Of a stretch of DNA of 64,000 nt, positions 24,190 to 32,161 are shown piece after piece. The stretch comes from a virus. The notes beneath the pieces are model-generated. The model saw nothing but the letters and a program-made list of their open reading frames with translations. It searched no databases and was not told where the DNA came from. The stretch's first letter is position 1. Each line of letters begins with the position of its first letter. Location of the stretch: positions 1 to 64,000 of IMG/VR virus record IMGVR_UViG_3300044679_000029, one strand, 5' to 3'. The position numbers were made by a program, and so were the translations under genes.

Positions 24190-24408
24190 ATGAAATACTT
24201 GGTCATCGTCCTGCTGCTTGTTGCTTGCGGTTTCTGCACGTTGCACGGGGGCGCCGGGTATCTCGCTGTTCCGGTAATCCTCTTCATCTACTACACAATA
24301 ATGGCCACTGTCGCCTTTGTCGCCGGGTATCTCGCTGTTCCGGTAAGCCTCTTCATCTACCACACGTTGGCGAGGATTATATGCTCGACAAGAAAAGTTA
24401 AACCCTAA
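24190..24408 (+). CDS. Duplicated two-span membrane protein, 72 aa
   Basis: Almost entirely hydrophobic after a short start. The segment A-G-Y-L-A-V-P-V-x-L-F-I-Y-x-T occurs twice, encoded by a 46-48-base near-identical direct repeat (24249-24296 and 24320-24367). The first 18 residues resemble a lipoprotein or signal-anchor segment (VIVLLLVACGFC). It is a single-gene transcription unit between the element at 24146 and the terminator at 24439. No family recognised. Confidence 0.55.
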   Translation: MKYLVIVLLLVACGFCTLHGGAGYLAVPVILFIYYTIMATVAFVAGYLAVPVSLFIYHTLARIICSTRKVKP

Positions 24409-24438
24409 AACCCTGAGCTGTGACACAGGGTTTATGAG

Positions 24439-24465
24439 AGCCCGGTGTATACCGGGCTTTCTTTT
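24439..24465 (+). terminator. Rho-independent terminator
   Basis: AGCCCGG (24439-24445) pairs with CCGGGCT (24452-24458) around a 6-base loop and is followed by TTCTTTT. A second hairpin with AAACCCT/AGGGTTT arms lies just upstream. Confidence 0.85.
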
Positions 24466-24479
24466 AATTCTAATAAAGC

Positions 24480-24488
24480 TGGTATAAG
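24480..24488 (+). promoter_or_regulatory. Phage-type promoter element TGGTATAAG, leaderless start
   Basis: Exact 9-mer. TATAAG ends at 24488 and the ATG of the next gene is at 24497, only eight bases later and without a Shine-Dalgarno sequence, so the message would start at or next to the AUG. Confidence 0.65.
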
Positions 24489-24496
24489 AGTTTACT

Positions 24497-24709
24497 ATGC
24501 TAACAGTCAGATGTTCAAATAATAGATACGCGCCAGACGCCTGGTACAGTATATATGACAGATCTACTTCTATGTTTGTTTTACAAAAATTCGTTGAGTT
24601 TAATGATGGGAAGGAGTCTGAAGAGTATTGCAAAGCTATAACTGAGATGTGGCAGATGTTATACCCTACTTACAATAACCTACGGAAGGACATCTTTATT
24701 TTAATATGA
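24497..24709 (+). CDS. Small hypothetical protein, 70 aa
   Basis: First gene of a plus-strand operon that runs to 27641. Aromatic-rich, mixed alpha/beta; pattern W-Y-S-I-Y-D-R, then Y-C-K-A-I and M-L-Y-P. It looks like a diverged relative of the next two genes, which have the same length, an aromatic motif near residue 15 and a C-terminal helix plus strand. Its start appears leaderless. Function unknown. Confidence 0.55.
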   Translation: MLTVRCSNNRYAPDAWYSIYDRSTSMFVLQKFVEFNDGKESEEYCKAITEMWQMLYPTYNNLRKDIFILI

Positions 24710-24933
24710 AAACAATTTATATAGTGGATACGTCCGATTTCGGCGTATATTACAACCTATGGGAACGAGACCACCAGGGCGTCCACAACTTTGCATCACA
24801 CCAAGATATCAACAGTGTCACAGTTAAATTTTTGAATACAAATTCTGCGCACAAATACCGCACATTAATTATGGAAGTACTTACTCGAATTTACGCAAAT
24901 TTTGACGTCGCTGGAGTTATACTTTTAAAATGA
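24706..24933 (+). CDS. Small hypothetical protein, 75 aa
   Basis: Starts inside the previous stop (ATGA overlap). The N-terminus MKTIYIVDTSDFGVYYNLWE and the C-terminal helix (YRTLIMEVLTRIYANFD) parallel those of the next gene, which suggests tandem duplication. Small soluble early-type protein; function unknown. Confidence 0.55.
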   Translation: MKTIYIVDTSDFGVYYNLWERDHQGVHNFASHQDINSVTVKFLNTNSAHKYRTLIMEVLTRIYANFDVAGVILLK

Positions 24934-25154
24934 AAACATTGTTTTGTACTAATACTAGCCTCTATGTGTTTTGGAATTTATACACCAGACCAGATATACC
25001 ACCATACGCTAACGGTCATTCGGATAACTATGAAGGCTGGATTAGGTTTGAAAGTGACATAGACGCGGAAAGATATTCAACCATATCAAATATCATGTTT
25101 CGTGAGATTTATACTGAGTTATGTACAGACAAACGGCTACTGGTATTTAAATGA
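24930..25154 (+). CDS. Small hypothetical protein, 74 aa
   Basis: Overlaps the previous gene by four bases (ATGA). The N-terminus (MKTLFCTNTSLYVFWNLYTR) and the helix at R-Y-S-T-I-S-N-I-M-F-R-E-I-Y echo those of the 75-aa gene. Probably the third member of a small tandem family. Function unknown. Confidence 0.55.
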   Translation: MKTLFCTNTSLYVFWNLYTRPDIPPYANGHSDNYEGWIRFESDIDAERYSTISNIMFREIYTELCTDKRLLVFK

Positions 25155-25173
25155 AAATTACGATGGAGTTAAT

Positions 25174-25584
25174 GTGAACGTCAAACAAGTCATAGTAATA
25201 CGAAAAGATCTAAAAATGAGACGCGGTAAGGAAATCGCACAGGGCGCGCACGCAGCTACAGCGTGGATGGTCGGGCCAATGCGTTCAAACCACGAAGAGG
25301 CTGTGTGTTCATCACCCGGCGATCCACCAAGCGGTGTATACCGCACAGATGAAGAGATTCACTGGTTGGTAGCGAGCCAAGCCAAAATCTGTTGCCAAGT
25401 AAGTTCAGAAGCTGAGTTGCTTGCCTTAGACGTCGCAGCGAAGGCGAAGGGCCTGAAATCATTTTTGATTCTAGATGAAGGCCGTACAGAATTCGGCGGT
25501 GTACCGACGTATACGTGCTTGGCTATTGGCCCAGACGAGTCTGAGAAGATTGACGAAGTTACTGGAAAATTGGAGTTGTACTAA
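25174..25584 (+). CDS. Peptidyl-tRNA hydrolase, Pth2 type, 136 aa
   Basis: Matches the archaeal/eukaryotic Pth2 family along its length: N-terminal K-Q-V-I-V-I-R-K-D-L-K-M-R-R-G-K-E-I-A-Q-G-A-H-A-A (catalytic-site Lys, Gln and His region), a middle S-E-A-E-L-L-A-L helix, and the C-terminal D-E-G-R-T-E-F-G, T-C-L-A-I-G-P and T-G-K-L-E-L-Y blocks. Pth2 releases tRNA from prematurely dropped peptidyl-tRNA. Compared with typical members it has an acidic/proline insertion after residue 38 (MRSNHEEAVCSSPGDPPSG). I start it at the GTG at 25174 behind GGAG. It is not related to the usual bacterial Pth. Confidence 0.85.
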   Translation: MNVKQVIVIRKDLKMRRGKEIAQGAHAATAWMVGPMRSNHEEAVCSSPGDPPSGVYRTDEEIHWLVASQAKICCQVSSEAELLALDVAAKAKGLKSFLILDEGRTEFGGVPTYTCLAIGPDESEKIDEVTGKLELY

Positions 25585-25585
25585 A

Positions 25586-25837
25586 ATGAAATACGCTGTC
25601 GCCGCGCCAATGGATCAAACCATCGTGTATATACAGATTTCTTTCCCAGACTGTAATTCATATGCAGATACTACGTCACATAAATTCGCAAAGTTATTTG
25701 ATACGTATGAAGACGCGTATATCGCAACAGTTGTATACGACCACACACTACACCATAAATTCCGCGATCTCTGGTCGTCATATATTGAAGAGGTCCCAGA
25801 CGAAGTTGAATTTCGTAGTAGAGAGGACACGTGGTAA
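25586..25837 (+). CDS. Small hypothetical protein, 83 aa
   Basis: ATG at 25586 starts one base after the Pth2 stop. Acidic C-terminus, Y/H/D-rich middle (EDAYIATVVYDHTLHHKFRD). Could be a further diverged member of the small family at 24497-25154. Function unknown. Confidence 0.5.
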   Translation: MKYAVAAPMDQTIVYIQISFPDCNSYADTTSHKFAKLFDTYEDAYIATVVYDHTLHHKFRDLWSSYIEEVPDEVEFRSREDTW

Positions 25838-25999
25838 ATGGAGCTTCTAATCTCAGCCATCCAAACCAGACTGCAGTCTGGTCATAATCAGACGTGCGTA
25901 ATTCTGACGTCTGAGGGCAAGACACCATGTAATTGTGGACACAAAGCCCTCGCCGACGCGTTGTTTAAGTTTAGAGAAGGAAAGGATAATACGAAATGA
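25838..25999 (+). CDS. Small cysteine-containing protein, 53 aa
   Basis: Starts with an overlap TAAATG at the previous stop and ends in ATGA overlap with the next gene, so it completes the operon. Contains C-x-C-G-H (residues 31-35) and another cysteine near residue 20. No family recognised. Confidence 0.55.
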   Translation: MELLISAIQTRLQSGHNQTCVILTSEGKTPCNCGHKALADALFKFREGKDNTK

Positions 26000-26379
26000 G
26001 TACCTTACCGACAGACTTCTTTACACCTCCAGCAAACTTGATTCATGACTGGAGTATGCAAGTAGGCGTGCCAACAACACCCGAGCAAGAACAAGAGTTT
26101 AGCAATCTATTACGACTAACGATTTGGCGCAAAATTGGAATGACGTGTAGTAGAGCCGGCGCCGGATGTGATAAGTTATTTCCAGTCAGTCAAATTCGTG
26201 AAGAAATGATTGGCCGGTTTGATAATATAGCGGATCAACATATTAAGATAGTTGATGCATTTATTGACTGGCTGAAGACCGTCGGGGAATACAAGGCCGC
26301 CTGGGGCACAATTAAGTATAACTCGTGCGCGAATGATATTGAGTTTATTCCACGAGAGAAGGGTAACACCAATGGTTAA
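25996..26379 (+). CDS. Hypothetical protein, 127 aa
   Basis: Soluble, mostly helical, with two cysteines in C-S-R-A-G-A-G-C that could pair or bind metal. Preceded by GAAGGAAAGG and coupled to both neighbours. No family recognised. Confidence 0.5.
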   Translation: MSTLPTDFFTPPANLIHDWSMQVGVPTTPEQEQEFSNLLRLTIWRKIGMTCSRAGAGCDKLFPVSQIREEMIGRFDNIADQHIKIVDAFIDWLKTVGEYKAAWGTIKYNSCANDIEFIPREKGNTNG

Positions 26380-26623
26380 ACATCGAAAAGTAGGTGACTG
26401 GGTGTGGCTTAAGTCATATGCTGGTTTCATAGCATCAAACGCACCAATGTACGCACAGATCCAAAATGACGGCGGCAACGGTTGGTGCTTCAAGGAAAAC
26501 TGTGATCCTACTTGCTACGAGTGGGCCACATTACATACTGATAAAGGCGAAATGCTTTGTCATGTGAACGAGCGTGACATGTTTGATACTGAGGCCGAGG
26601 CTATAGCCGCGGAAGGAAAGTGA
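26372..26623 (+). CDS. Hypothetical protein, 83 aa
   Basis: ATG at 26372 lies behind GAAGGG and overlaps the previous stop by eight bases. Begins V-K-H-R-K-V-G-D-W-V-W-L-K, like small beta-barrel (SH3/Tudor-like) proteins, and contains C-x5-C (CFKENCDPTC). Function unknown. Confidence 0.5.
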   Translation: MVKHRKVGDWVWLKSYAGFIASNAPMYAQIQNDGGNGWCFKENCDPTCYEWATLHTDKGEMLCHVNERDMFDTEAEAIAAEGK

Positions 26624-26624
26624 T

Positions 26625-26843
26625 ATGCCATTCAAAAAGATAGCAGATCTACCGAAAATTTGTCATGATCCAGGACACAATCCGCCAGGGATGATTGTAT
26701 TACCAGACGGCGTTTATGAGTATAGCTGCCCGAGTTGCGGTCGAGTCACAACGTTTACAGTCGCATCGCCAACTCTAAACGGTGGATGTTATGTTAGATC
26801 ATGGAAGTGTGATGTTTCTGATGTTCAACGGTGGACGGAGTAA
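26625..26843 (+). CDS. Small zinc-ribbon protein, 72 aa
   Basis: Pattern C-H-D-P-x-H-N-P-P-G-M-I-x-L-P-x-G-V-Y-E-Y-x-C-P-S-C-G-R is typical of a small phage protein with a single zinc ribbon (C-P-x-C-G plus upstream Cys/His). Probably binds zinc; the partner is unknown. Confidence 0.6.
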   Translation: MPFKKIADLPKICHDPGHNPPGMIVLPDGVYEYSCPSCGRVTTFTVASPTLNGGCYVRSWKCDVSDVQRWTE

Positions 26844-26844
26844 T

Positions 26845-27114
26845 ATGAACAGCGATAATTTCTTCTCTATGGTTATTGGTCTTCTATGCGCATCGGTGCT
26901 ATGGCTTCTGGTTTTAATGGACCACGGACGGAATAAGACAGTAGTATTTCGTTGCGGTGACGCACAGTCTCCTATCGATGTATCGTCAAACGAATCACCA
27001 GACGGTATGGCTATACAATGTCCCAGTCATTCACACGTTACGGGTATTATATTAGACGCGCATGAAAGTATGATTGGTGACCGGTCCCGAGTTGTTTGTG
27101 AGTGTGATAAGTGA
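26845..27114 (+). CDS. Single-span membrane protein, 89 aa
   Basis: ATG at 26845 directly follows the previous stop (TAATATG). Residues 8-26 form a membrane segment (MVIGLLCASVLWLLVLM). The rest is a hydrophilic domain with three cysteines. Likely inner-membrane, with the soluble domain exported. Function unknown. Confidence 0.5.
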   Translation: MNSDNFFSMVIGLLCASVLWLLVLMDHGRNKTVVFRCGDAQSPIDVSSNESPDGMAIQCPSHSHVTGIILDAHESMIGDRSRVVCECDK

Positions 27115-27362
27115 AGAAAATTGATGTCGGCTTTTGGGTCGTTATTACAGGATTCCTAATCTTATTTCTATCGCTACCGTTTATCGGGTATGAAATAGGA
27201 CTAACATACAATAAACCAGAGGAAGAAGCCCCAAATTATGAGAAGTGGTACGGTGAATGTAATACTCTTTTGACTTATTGTGTCTATACATTAGGTACAG
27301 AGAGACAGATGAAAGAGCATTTGCAAGAAACTTGTACGTGTGACGAAGATGGCGGTGAATAG
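27111..27362 (+). CDS. Single-span membrane protein, 83 aa
   Basis: GTG start overlapping the previous stop (GTGA). Residues 6-28 form a membrane segment (FWVVITGFLILFLSLPFIG), and the remainder is acidic with four cysteines. The similar design to the gene before suggests a pair of membrane proteins. Confidence 0.5.
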   Translation: MKKIDVGFWVVITGFLILFLSLPFIGYEIGLTYNKPEEEAPNYEKWYGECNTLLTYCVYTLGTERQMKEHLQETCTCDEDGGE

Positions 27363-27641
27363 ATGTCTATACCACATTCAGAAGACGAAGCAATTATGCT
27401 CGAAGAAATCGAGTCTGCGAACTCCAAGAAAGAAATGTTAGCGGAGCTAAAGGCCGCTTACGACGAAGCTACCAGGTGGGTTGGCTGCGGTGACAATTCC
27501 TGTATGTTCGTTAAGCCTACAGGCATGGCGACTAATGGCGGTTGTAGGTGTCTAGGTCGTGACGGCTGCGCCCCAGGTATCCCTCGGTCGCTGGCCAAGT
27601 TGTATAAAGCAGCTAAGAAGTTGATCGAGGATAATAAGTGA
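27363..27641 (+). CDS. Cysteine-containing hypothetical protein, 92 aa
   Basis: Helical N-terminal half, then four cysteines (C-G-D-N-S-C, C-R-C) and C-A-P-G, possibly binding zinc. GGCGG precedes the start. Last well-supported gene of the operon before the terminator at 27733. Confidence 0.5.
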   Translation: MSIPHSEDEAIMLEEIESANSKKEMLAELKAAYDEATRWVGCGDNSCMFVKPTGMATNGGCRCLGRDGCAPGIPRSLAKLYKAAKKLIEDNK

Positions 27642-27826
27642 AAAAGCAAACCAGTAAAACTAAGCAACTCAAAAACAAATTAGTTAAACTTCAACAGCAA
27701 CTTAAGGTAGCAGCCACCAAGTCTAAAAGATGGGCCCAGAAACTTGGGCCTTCTTTTTTAGCCTACTTCGACAGGATCTCCAAGCTGTGTTGTACCTCTG
27801 GCATACGAAGCTTTAGCGTCCTCTAA
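27638..27826 (+). CDS. Doubtful small basic ORF across the terminator
   Basis: A GTG overlapping the previous stop opens a lysine/glutamine-rich helical frame (62 aa). It reads through the hairpin at 27733-27750 and into the antisense of the RNA polymerase gene. The first 40 residues look like a real small basic protein, but the end may be spurious. Confidence 0.25.
   Translation: MKKQTSKTKQLKNKLVKLQQQLKVAATKSKRWAQKLGPSFLAYFDRISKLCCTSGIRSFSVL
27733..27760. terminator. Convergent terminator
   Basis: GGCCCA (27733-27738) pairs with TGGGCC (27745-27750) and is followed by TTCTTTTTT on the plus strand. It lies between the small-gene operon and the stop codon (27758-27760) of the convergent RNA polymerase gene. 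Confidence 0.75.
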
Positions 27827-30800
27827 GTTCTTAAACTTTGTGGTTCGTTTACCCGATTCGTGTTCGCACGTCGCTTTATAAACGCCAATTACAGCCTCAT
27901 GCGAGGGCTGGACCATTAGTCCTTTTGTGCGGTTATGGAGAATAAGATTACTCGTCGTCATACGTTTGGCCTCTTCGACGGCTGCGGGTGTTACGGGAAC
28001 ATGTAGAGAAACTGCGTCACCATCATAATCCATCGACATACCAGCATCGGCCCAACCGCTAGGGACCCTAACCGTCTTACCAGAAATGGGTATAGCCCAG
28101 TTTCCGATTATATTATATTTATGCAAAGATGGTGCGCGGTTGAATAGTACTGGCCGCTCCTTTGTTTCCGCTATCAGCGCGTTTCTAGCCGCGGGGTGTT
28201 GGTCTTCAATCATTTTTTTAGCTTCAAGAGCCGTACGCCCACCTCGAATAAGTCGGCGGCTTATAAAGGGTTCCATCATGCCCCACAACATTTGTTCCGG
28301 AACCCCGAGTTCGTCCATACCCAGTTGATTGTCAGGGGCTACTGTAGCTCGCCCGCTTAGATCTAGATTCTTCTTAATTATTTTTGACTGAAAGAAGCCA
28401 TACTTTGGCGAGCCCTGTCCGGCGATTAAACTCAAAAAACCCTTAACACCGCGAGACGCGTTCTGCGGACTTACGGGTTCTCGTAAACCAAATAGAGCCG
28501 CTACACTATGGTCTAAATGTTCACGGGCATTTTCTTTATCTTTATCGGTTAAATCTTTCGACGCAACTAAAGCGTCATTGGCCAAGAACACATCTCTATA
28601 AAGACTATTAGCGTCTGAAATCTGCATACGTCCGCCATGTCCGGGTAGTATCGGCCTCATGATAGGCGGAATAACTGGAATTTTACGCATGATATACGCC
28701 TTGTCAGGAGTAAGATTATTTTCCTTCAAGGCATTAATGTATTTCAGTTGCTTTACAGCATCATCGAATTTTGTACCCTTAAGACCGGGAAGTTGAAGTT
28801 TTAGTGATCTGGACCGGGAACTTAAATCGATATCACTTAATAGCTTTTCGACATGCTTAGCGCCGTGTTCTTTCAGCATTGCGTCCATGCCGCCGGAAGT
28901 AAGTCCAAGAAATCGGCGGGCTGAATCATGAAATACAGGATTTAGTATGGGCTCTGATAATTGTATGTGTGACCACTTGGTGCCGCTTAGACCACCAGTT
29001 GTGTTAGGGTCAAAGAAACCACCTTCTTCTGGTTTTAAATCTTTTGCACGAACGAAATCTTGCGTAGTAATTTTACCTGAGGATAATTCATTAACGTCAT
29101 TATCCGTCATAGGTGATAGTAATAGATTATCATCTGTTTTATTTACCTTAATTCCAGCGCCCTGTAACATCGCGATAAACTTATTATACGCAAACGAAGA
29201 CTTCAGTTGTGGTAGTGGGAGTCCAAGACGATAGCGCTGCCAAAAGTCGTCATTCTTTTGGCTCCTGAGGACGGCGTTTTCCTTTAATATATTTCTGGCG
29301 TTATGGGCCAATAAACAACTTACCTCCATACGCCCCAACCCCTTAGAACCCTCTTCACCACCACGAAGCGGTTGCTCATTAACATCATATCCTGGTCCAA
29401 TACCGTGCGCGCTATAGTTACTCTTTGTTGTTTTAAAAAGTTTGAACATATACATGGGACCTACATTGATGCCAGGAATCTTCTTATCTGTAACAGGATC
29501 GTATATAGTTTCTTTATCTGATAATCCCTGTTCACGCAAAAGTCTCTTGGCGTACTCGACGTTATCTTTGCCGGAGAAACTCTCGACAGCGATAGGCTTA
29601 CCTTTAGCTTGAGCAGCTTTGGCTACGGCCATCTCTATAACCTGTGCTGGATTAATACGCGAGATGACGCCTGCTGATGTCAAAAGAACATCTATAGGAT
29701 TACCTTTAGCATCACGTGGCATACGATCGTCTGGTATAATAGCAGAGATAACACCTTTGTTCCCGAATCTCCCGGAAAGCTTATCACCGAGCAACATCGG
29801 CTCTTCAGTCGAGACTGTAATCATTGTTCGCTTTGGGTCTTTTTTAACATCGATGATTTTGGCTGGAAATTCTCCGTCCCACGTTAAAGACGCATCTCGA
29901 TACGGCTTTAGCAAGGACTTACTAAGCTTACCCAACATGGCTTCTTGCGGCGATGGTTCTTTCTTACTCAAACTAACAAGCAGGGGGTCACCTGGTTGAA
30001 TAATTTTACCCTTTTTAATCACACCATCGTCGTCTAACGAATCGTAATTATCGGCCGTATACTTATTACCAAAGTAAGCCTTATGGCTATTCTTGCCAGC
30101 GCGCGTATTCGCGTCTGCTTCAAAGACGTGTTTGTACATACCCAACGAGGTTAGTTTTTTAGCCGCACCCTCTGATATAACGATACCGTCATTTGAGTTC
30201 AGTCCGTTGTAGGCCATGAACGCAACGTTCATATTTTTACCTAATGCTAACTTACCGTCTTTAGTAAAGTTAGATTCACCAAGTTGTTGGTTCTCCTCAA
30301 CGTGGTCGCCCTCTTTAACTATAAGATCGTGGTGTAAATAGGTCTTAGACGCGAGCGGGAAATCTGTATAATACGGGACTTTAACCAATTCTTCTTTTTT
30401 ACCCTCAGCGCCATGTTTGACGTGTGACGGAGCTATATAGATAAAGTCTTTATCGATCTTAGTGATCTTACCTTTGACCGGAGAGTTTGGTGTAGCTTGT
30501 TCGCCAAGCTCACCTTCCATCGTCCGACCTTTACGCCATGAAGCAACTTGCACCAAAGGCTGCTCGCGCTCTTTCAGCGGCAATGCCTGAGACACCATTT
30601 TGCTACCCATGATAAGACGGTTACCTTGCGACGATTCCGGAAAAGGTACAAGATTAGTCGCTGTGCTGTAAAGGAAATTAGAATGTGGAATTATAAATTC
30701 TACTTCTGAGACGGGCTTTGAATAAATAACGCCTTTATGTAGCACATCCACTTTACCACTCTTGGGAAAGTCTTTCTTTGGGAACGCAACCGCGTGCTTA

Positions 30801-32125
30801 TATAACTCAGCAGCCGAGATGTGTTCGAGCTTGCCGGTTTTCCGATTGAGGACCACAGTATACAAATTACCAGCATCATCTCTGAAAGCACTAATGGTAG
30901 CACGAATATCTACACCAACTTTTCCGGATTCTGGGGTACGTATAGGGTCAAGAATACCAAACTGCGTAGGATGTAACTCACGGACTTCGTCTGGCACAGC
31001 AGATTCAGATGCGATGCCACCTTCACCCATTAGAGTTACGCGATTAGCCGTGTCGGATATCTCCATGGGGTTGATCTGAGTTGGGATACTTGACACATCA
31101 GACGTAGTAATGAAACTACGAATGTGATCTGTGAACATAGACGGAGGTACTACTTTAGAGATAACCGGGTCATGACCGGCGTGGTCTAATTTAAACGCGA
31201 TCTTTCTTTTTAGTTCTTTAGCAGCGAATCCAAGATTTTCGCGTAAAAAATCTGTCCCACTATGGTAAGTCTTAAACGCGATAGAATTTCTATCGTCGAT
31301 TTCTTCTGCGTTTTTAAAGATATTTAGAAGTTTGTGCGATGCCTTAAGCATGACTTCGGGCGTTACTTTATCAGCAGGAATACCCAAAGTAGTCTGATTA
31401 ACCTCTGGATCCATCACGGTTCTACTGTAATACTCTTTTATAGCTGCTATCTTACCGGCGTGGTCTAGCGGCTCTTGCGCGAAATCTGGAATTAGTTTTT
31501 CGTAAAGTTTGGTAATTACGCCTTCAGTCTTCTTGCCGTGTTTTTCGTTATTCTTATCTGCCAGAGCAGCGCCCCATGCTTTAGCGATGTCTGCGTGCGG
31601 TACGCCTAAGGACGTTAATATGGGGTACAGCGGAATCTTAGATGTTTGAAACTCAACATTAAATACGCCTGATTCAGGTTCCATGCCAATACGGAAGTTA
31701 CGACCTTTTGCAAGATTGAAACTCGACTCTAATTCTTCATTCCCGCGTCTACGTGAATAAACACCGGACTTAAGACGCAGCTGATTAGCGACTGAATATT
31801 CGTTACCCCCTACTACGTAAGTTTGTCTTTCAGTCATCCACGGAGCGTTTAATACTGTAACCTGTTTTGAGCGCTCTAAGACTTTACCGTCCTTATCCTT
31901 TAGAATTAGATTAGCTTTAATGGGCTCATAAAGTGAACCGCCAGACAAAAGAGCATCCTTCTGTTCGGATGTACTAAAGTCCTTTTCATGTACAGTAGGA
32001 TTTTCTAGGTGAATGCTAAACTTGGAACCAGCAATAGGAAAAGCTGCCTGGATACCCTCCAGGAGTTTTGTTCTTAATTGCTTGCGGTGTTCTTCGGCCG
32101 GAAGAGATAGGGCTTCGAGAATCAT
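27758..32125 (-). CDS. RNA polymerase beta / beta-prime N-half fusion, 1455 aa
   Basis: One uninterrupted chain. The first about 950 residues are a bacterial-type beta subunit: N-R-L-I-M-G-S-K-M-V-S-Q-A-L-P, G-K-N-M-N-V-A-F-M-A-Y-N-G-L-N-S-N-D-G-I, G-D-K-L-S-G-R-F-G-N-K-G with its active-site lysines, and G-G-E-E-G-S-K-G-L-G-R-M-E-V near the C-terminus. It then continues without a linker into beta-prime: L-S-G-R-A-T-V-A-P, R-P-V-L-F-N-R-A-P-S-L-H-K-Y and the catalytic M-D-Y-D-G-D-A with all three Mg-binding aspartates. It ends soon after S-N-L-I-L, where the 595-aa protein at 21500-23287 takes up. In beta, the Glu of the N-x-E-D-S-I motif is Asn. The start at 32125 is leaderless-looking. Confidence 0.92.
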   Translation of the reverse strand: MILEALSLPAEEHRKQLRTKLLEGIQAAFPIAGSKFSIHLENPTVHEKDFSTSEQKDALLSGGSLYEPIKANLILKDKDGKVLERSKQVTVLNAPWMTERQTYVVGGNEYSVANQLRLKSGVYSRRRGNEELESSFNLAKGRNFRIGMEPESGVFNVEFQTSKIPLYPILTSLGVPHADIAKAWGAALADKNNEKHGKKTEGVITKLYEKLIPDFAQEPLDHAGKIAAIKEYYSRTVMDPEVNQTTLGIPADKVTPEVMLKASHKLLNIFKNAEEIDDRNSIAFKTYHSGTDFLRENLGFAAKELKRKIAFKLDHAGHDPVISKVVPPSMFTDHIRSFITTSDVSSIPTQINPMEISDTANRVTLMGEGGIASESAVPDEVRELHPTQFGILDPIRTPESGKVGVDIRATISAFRDDAGNLYTVVLNRKTGKLEHISAAELYKHAVAFPKKDFPKSGKVDVLHKGVIYSKPVSEVEFIIPHSNFLYSTATNLVPFPESSQGNRLIMGSKMVSQALPLKEREQPLVQVASWRKGRTMEGELGEQATPNSPVKGKITKIDKDFIYIAPSHVKHGAEGKKEELVKVPYYTDFPLASKTYLHHDLIVKEGDHVEENQQLGESNFTKDGKLALGKNMNVAFMAYNGLNSNDGIVISEGAAKKLTSLGMYKHVFEADANTRAGKNSHKAYFGNKYTADNYDSLDDDGVIKKGKIIQPGDPLLVSLSKKEPSPQEAMLGKLSKSLLKPYRDASLTWDGEFPAKIIDVKKDPKRTMITVSTEEPMLLGDKLSGRFGNKGVISAIIPDDRMPRDAKGNPIDVLLTSAGVISRINPAQVIEMAVAKAAQAKGKPIAVESFSGKDNVEYAKRLLREQGLSDKETIYDPVTDKKIPGINVGPMYMFKLFKTTKSNYSAHGIGPGYDVNEQPLRGGEEGSKGLGRMEVSCLLAHNARNILKENAVLRSQKNDDFWQRYRLGLPLPQLKSSFAYNKFIAMLQGAGIKVNKTDDNLLLSPMTDNDVNELSSGKITTQDFVRAKDLKPEEGGFFDPNTTGGLSGTKWSHIQLSEPILNPVFHDSARRFLGLTSGGMDAMLKEHGAKHVEKLLSDIDLSSRSRSLKLQLPGLKGTKFDDAVKQLKYINALKENNLTPDKAYIMRKIPVIPPIMRPILPGHGGRMQISDANSLYRDVFLANDALVASKDLTDKDKENAREHLDHSVAALFGLREPVSPQNASRGVKGFLSLIAGQGSPKYGFFQSKIIKKNLDLSGRATVAPDNQLGMDELGVPEQMLWGMMEPFISRRLIRGGRTALEAKKMIEDQHPAARNALIAETKERPVLFNRAPSLHKYNIIGNWAIPISGKTVRVPSGWADAGMSMDYDGDAVSLHVPVTPAAVEEAKRMTTSNLILHNRTKGLMVQPSHEAVIGVYKATCEHESGKRTTKFKNLEDAKASYARGTTQLGDPVEVG

Positions 32126-32130
32126 GACTA

Positions 32131-32136
32131 ATTATA
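32131..32136 (-). promoter_or_regulatory. CTATAATTAG element before the RNA polymerase gene
   Basis: The minus strand reads CAAGGCTATAATTAGTC then ATG. TATAAT is five bases from the start codon, no Shine-Dalgarno sequence is present, and 15 bases are identical to the element at 1210. No -35 hexamer fits. Confidence 0.6.
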
Positions 32137-32161
32137 GCCTTGGTCGGATAAGGGTGGAATG

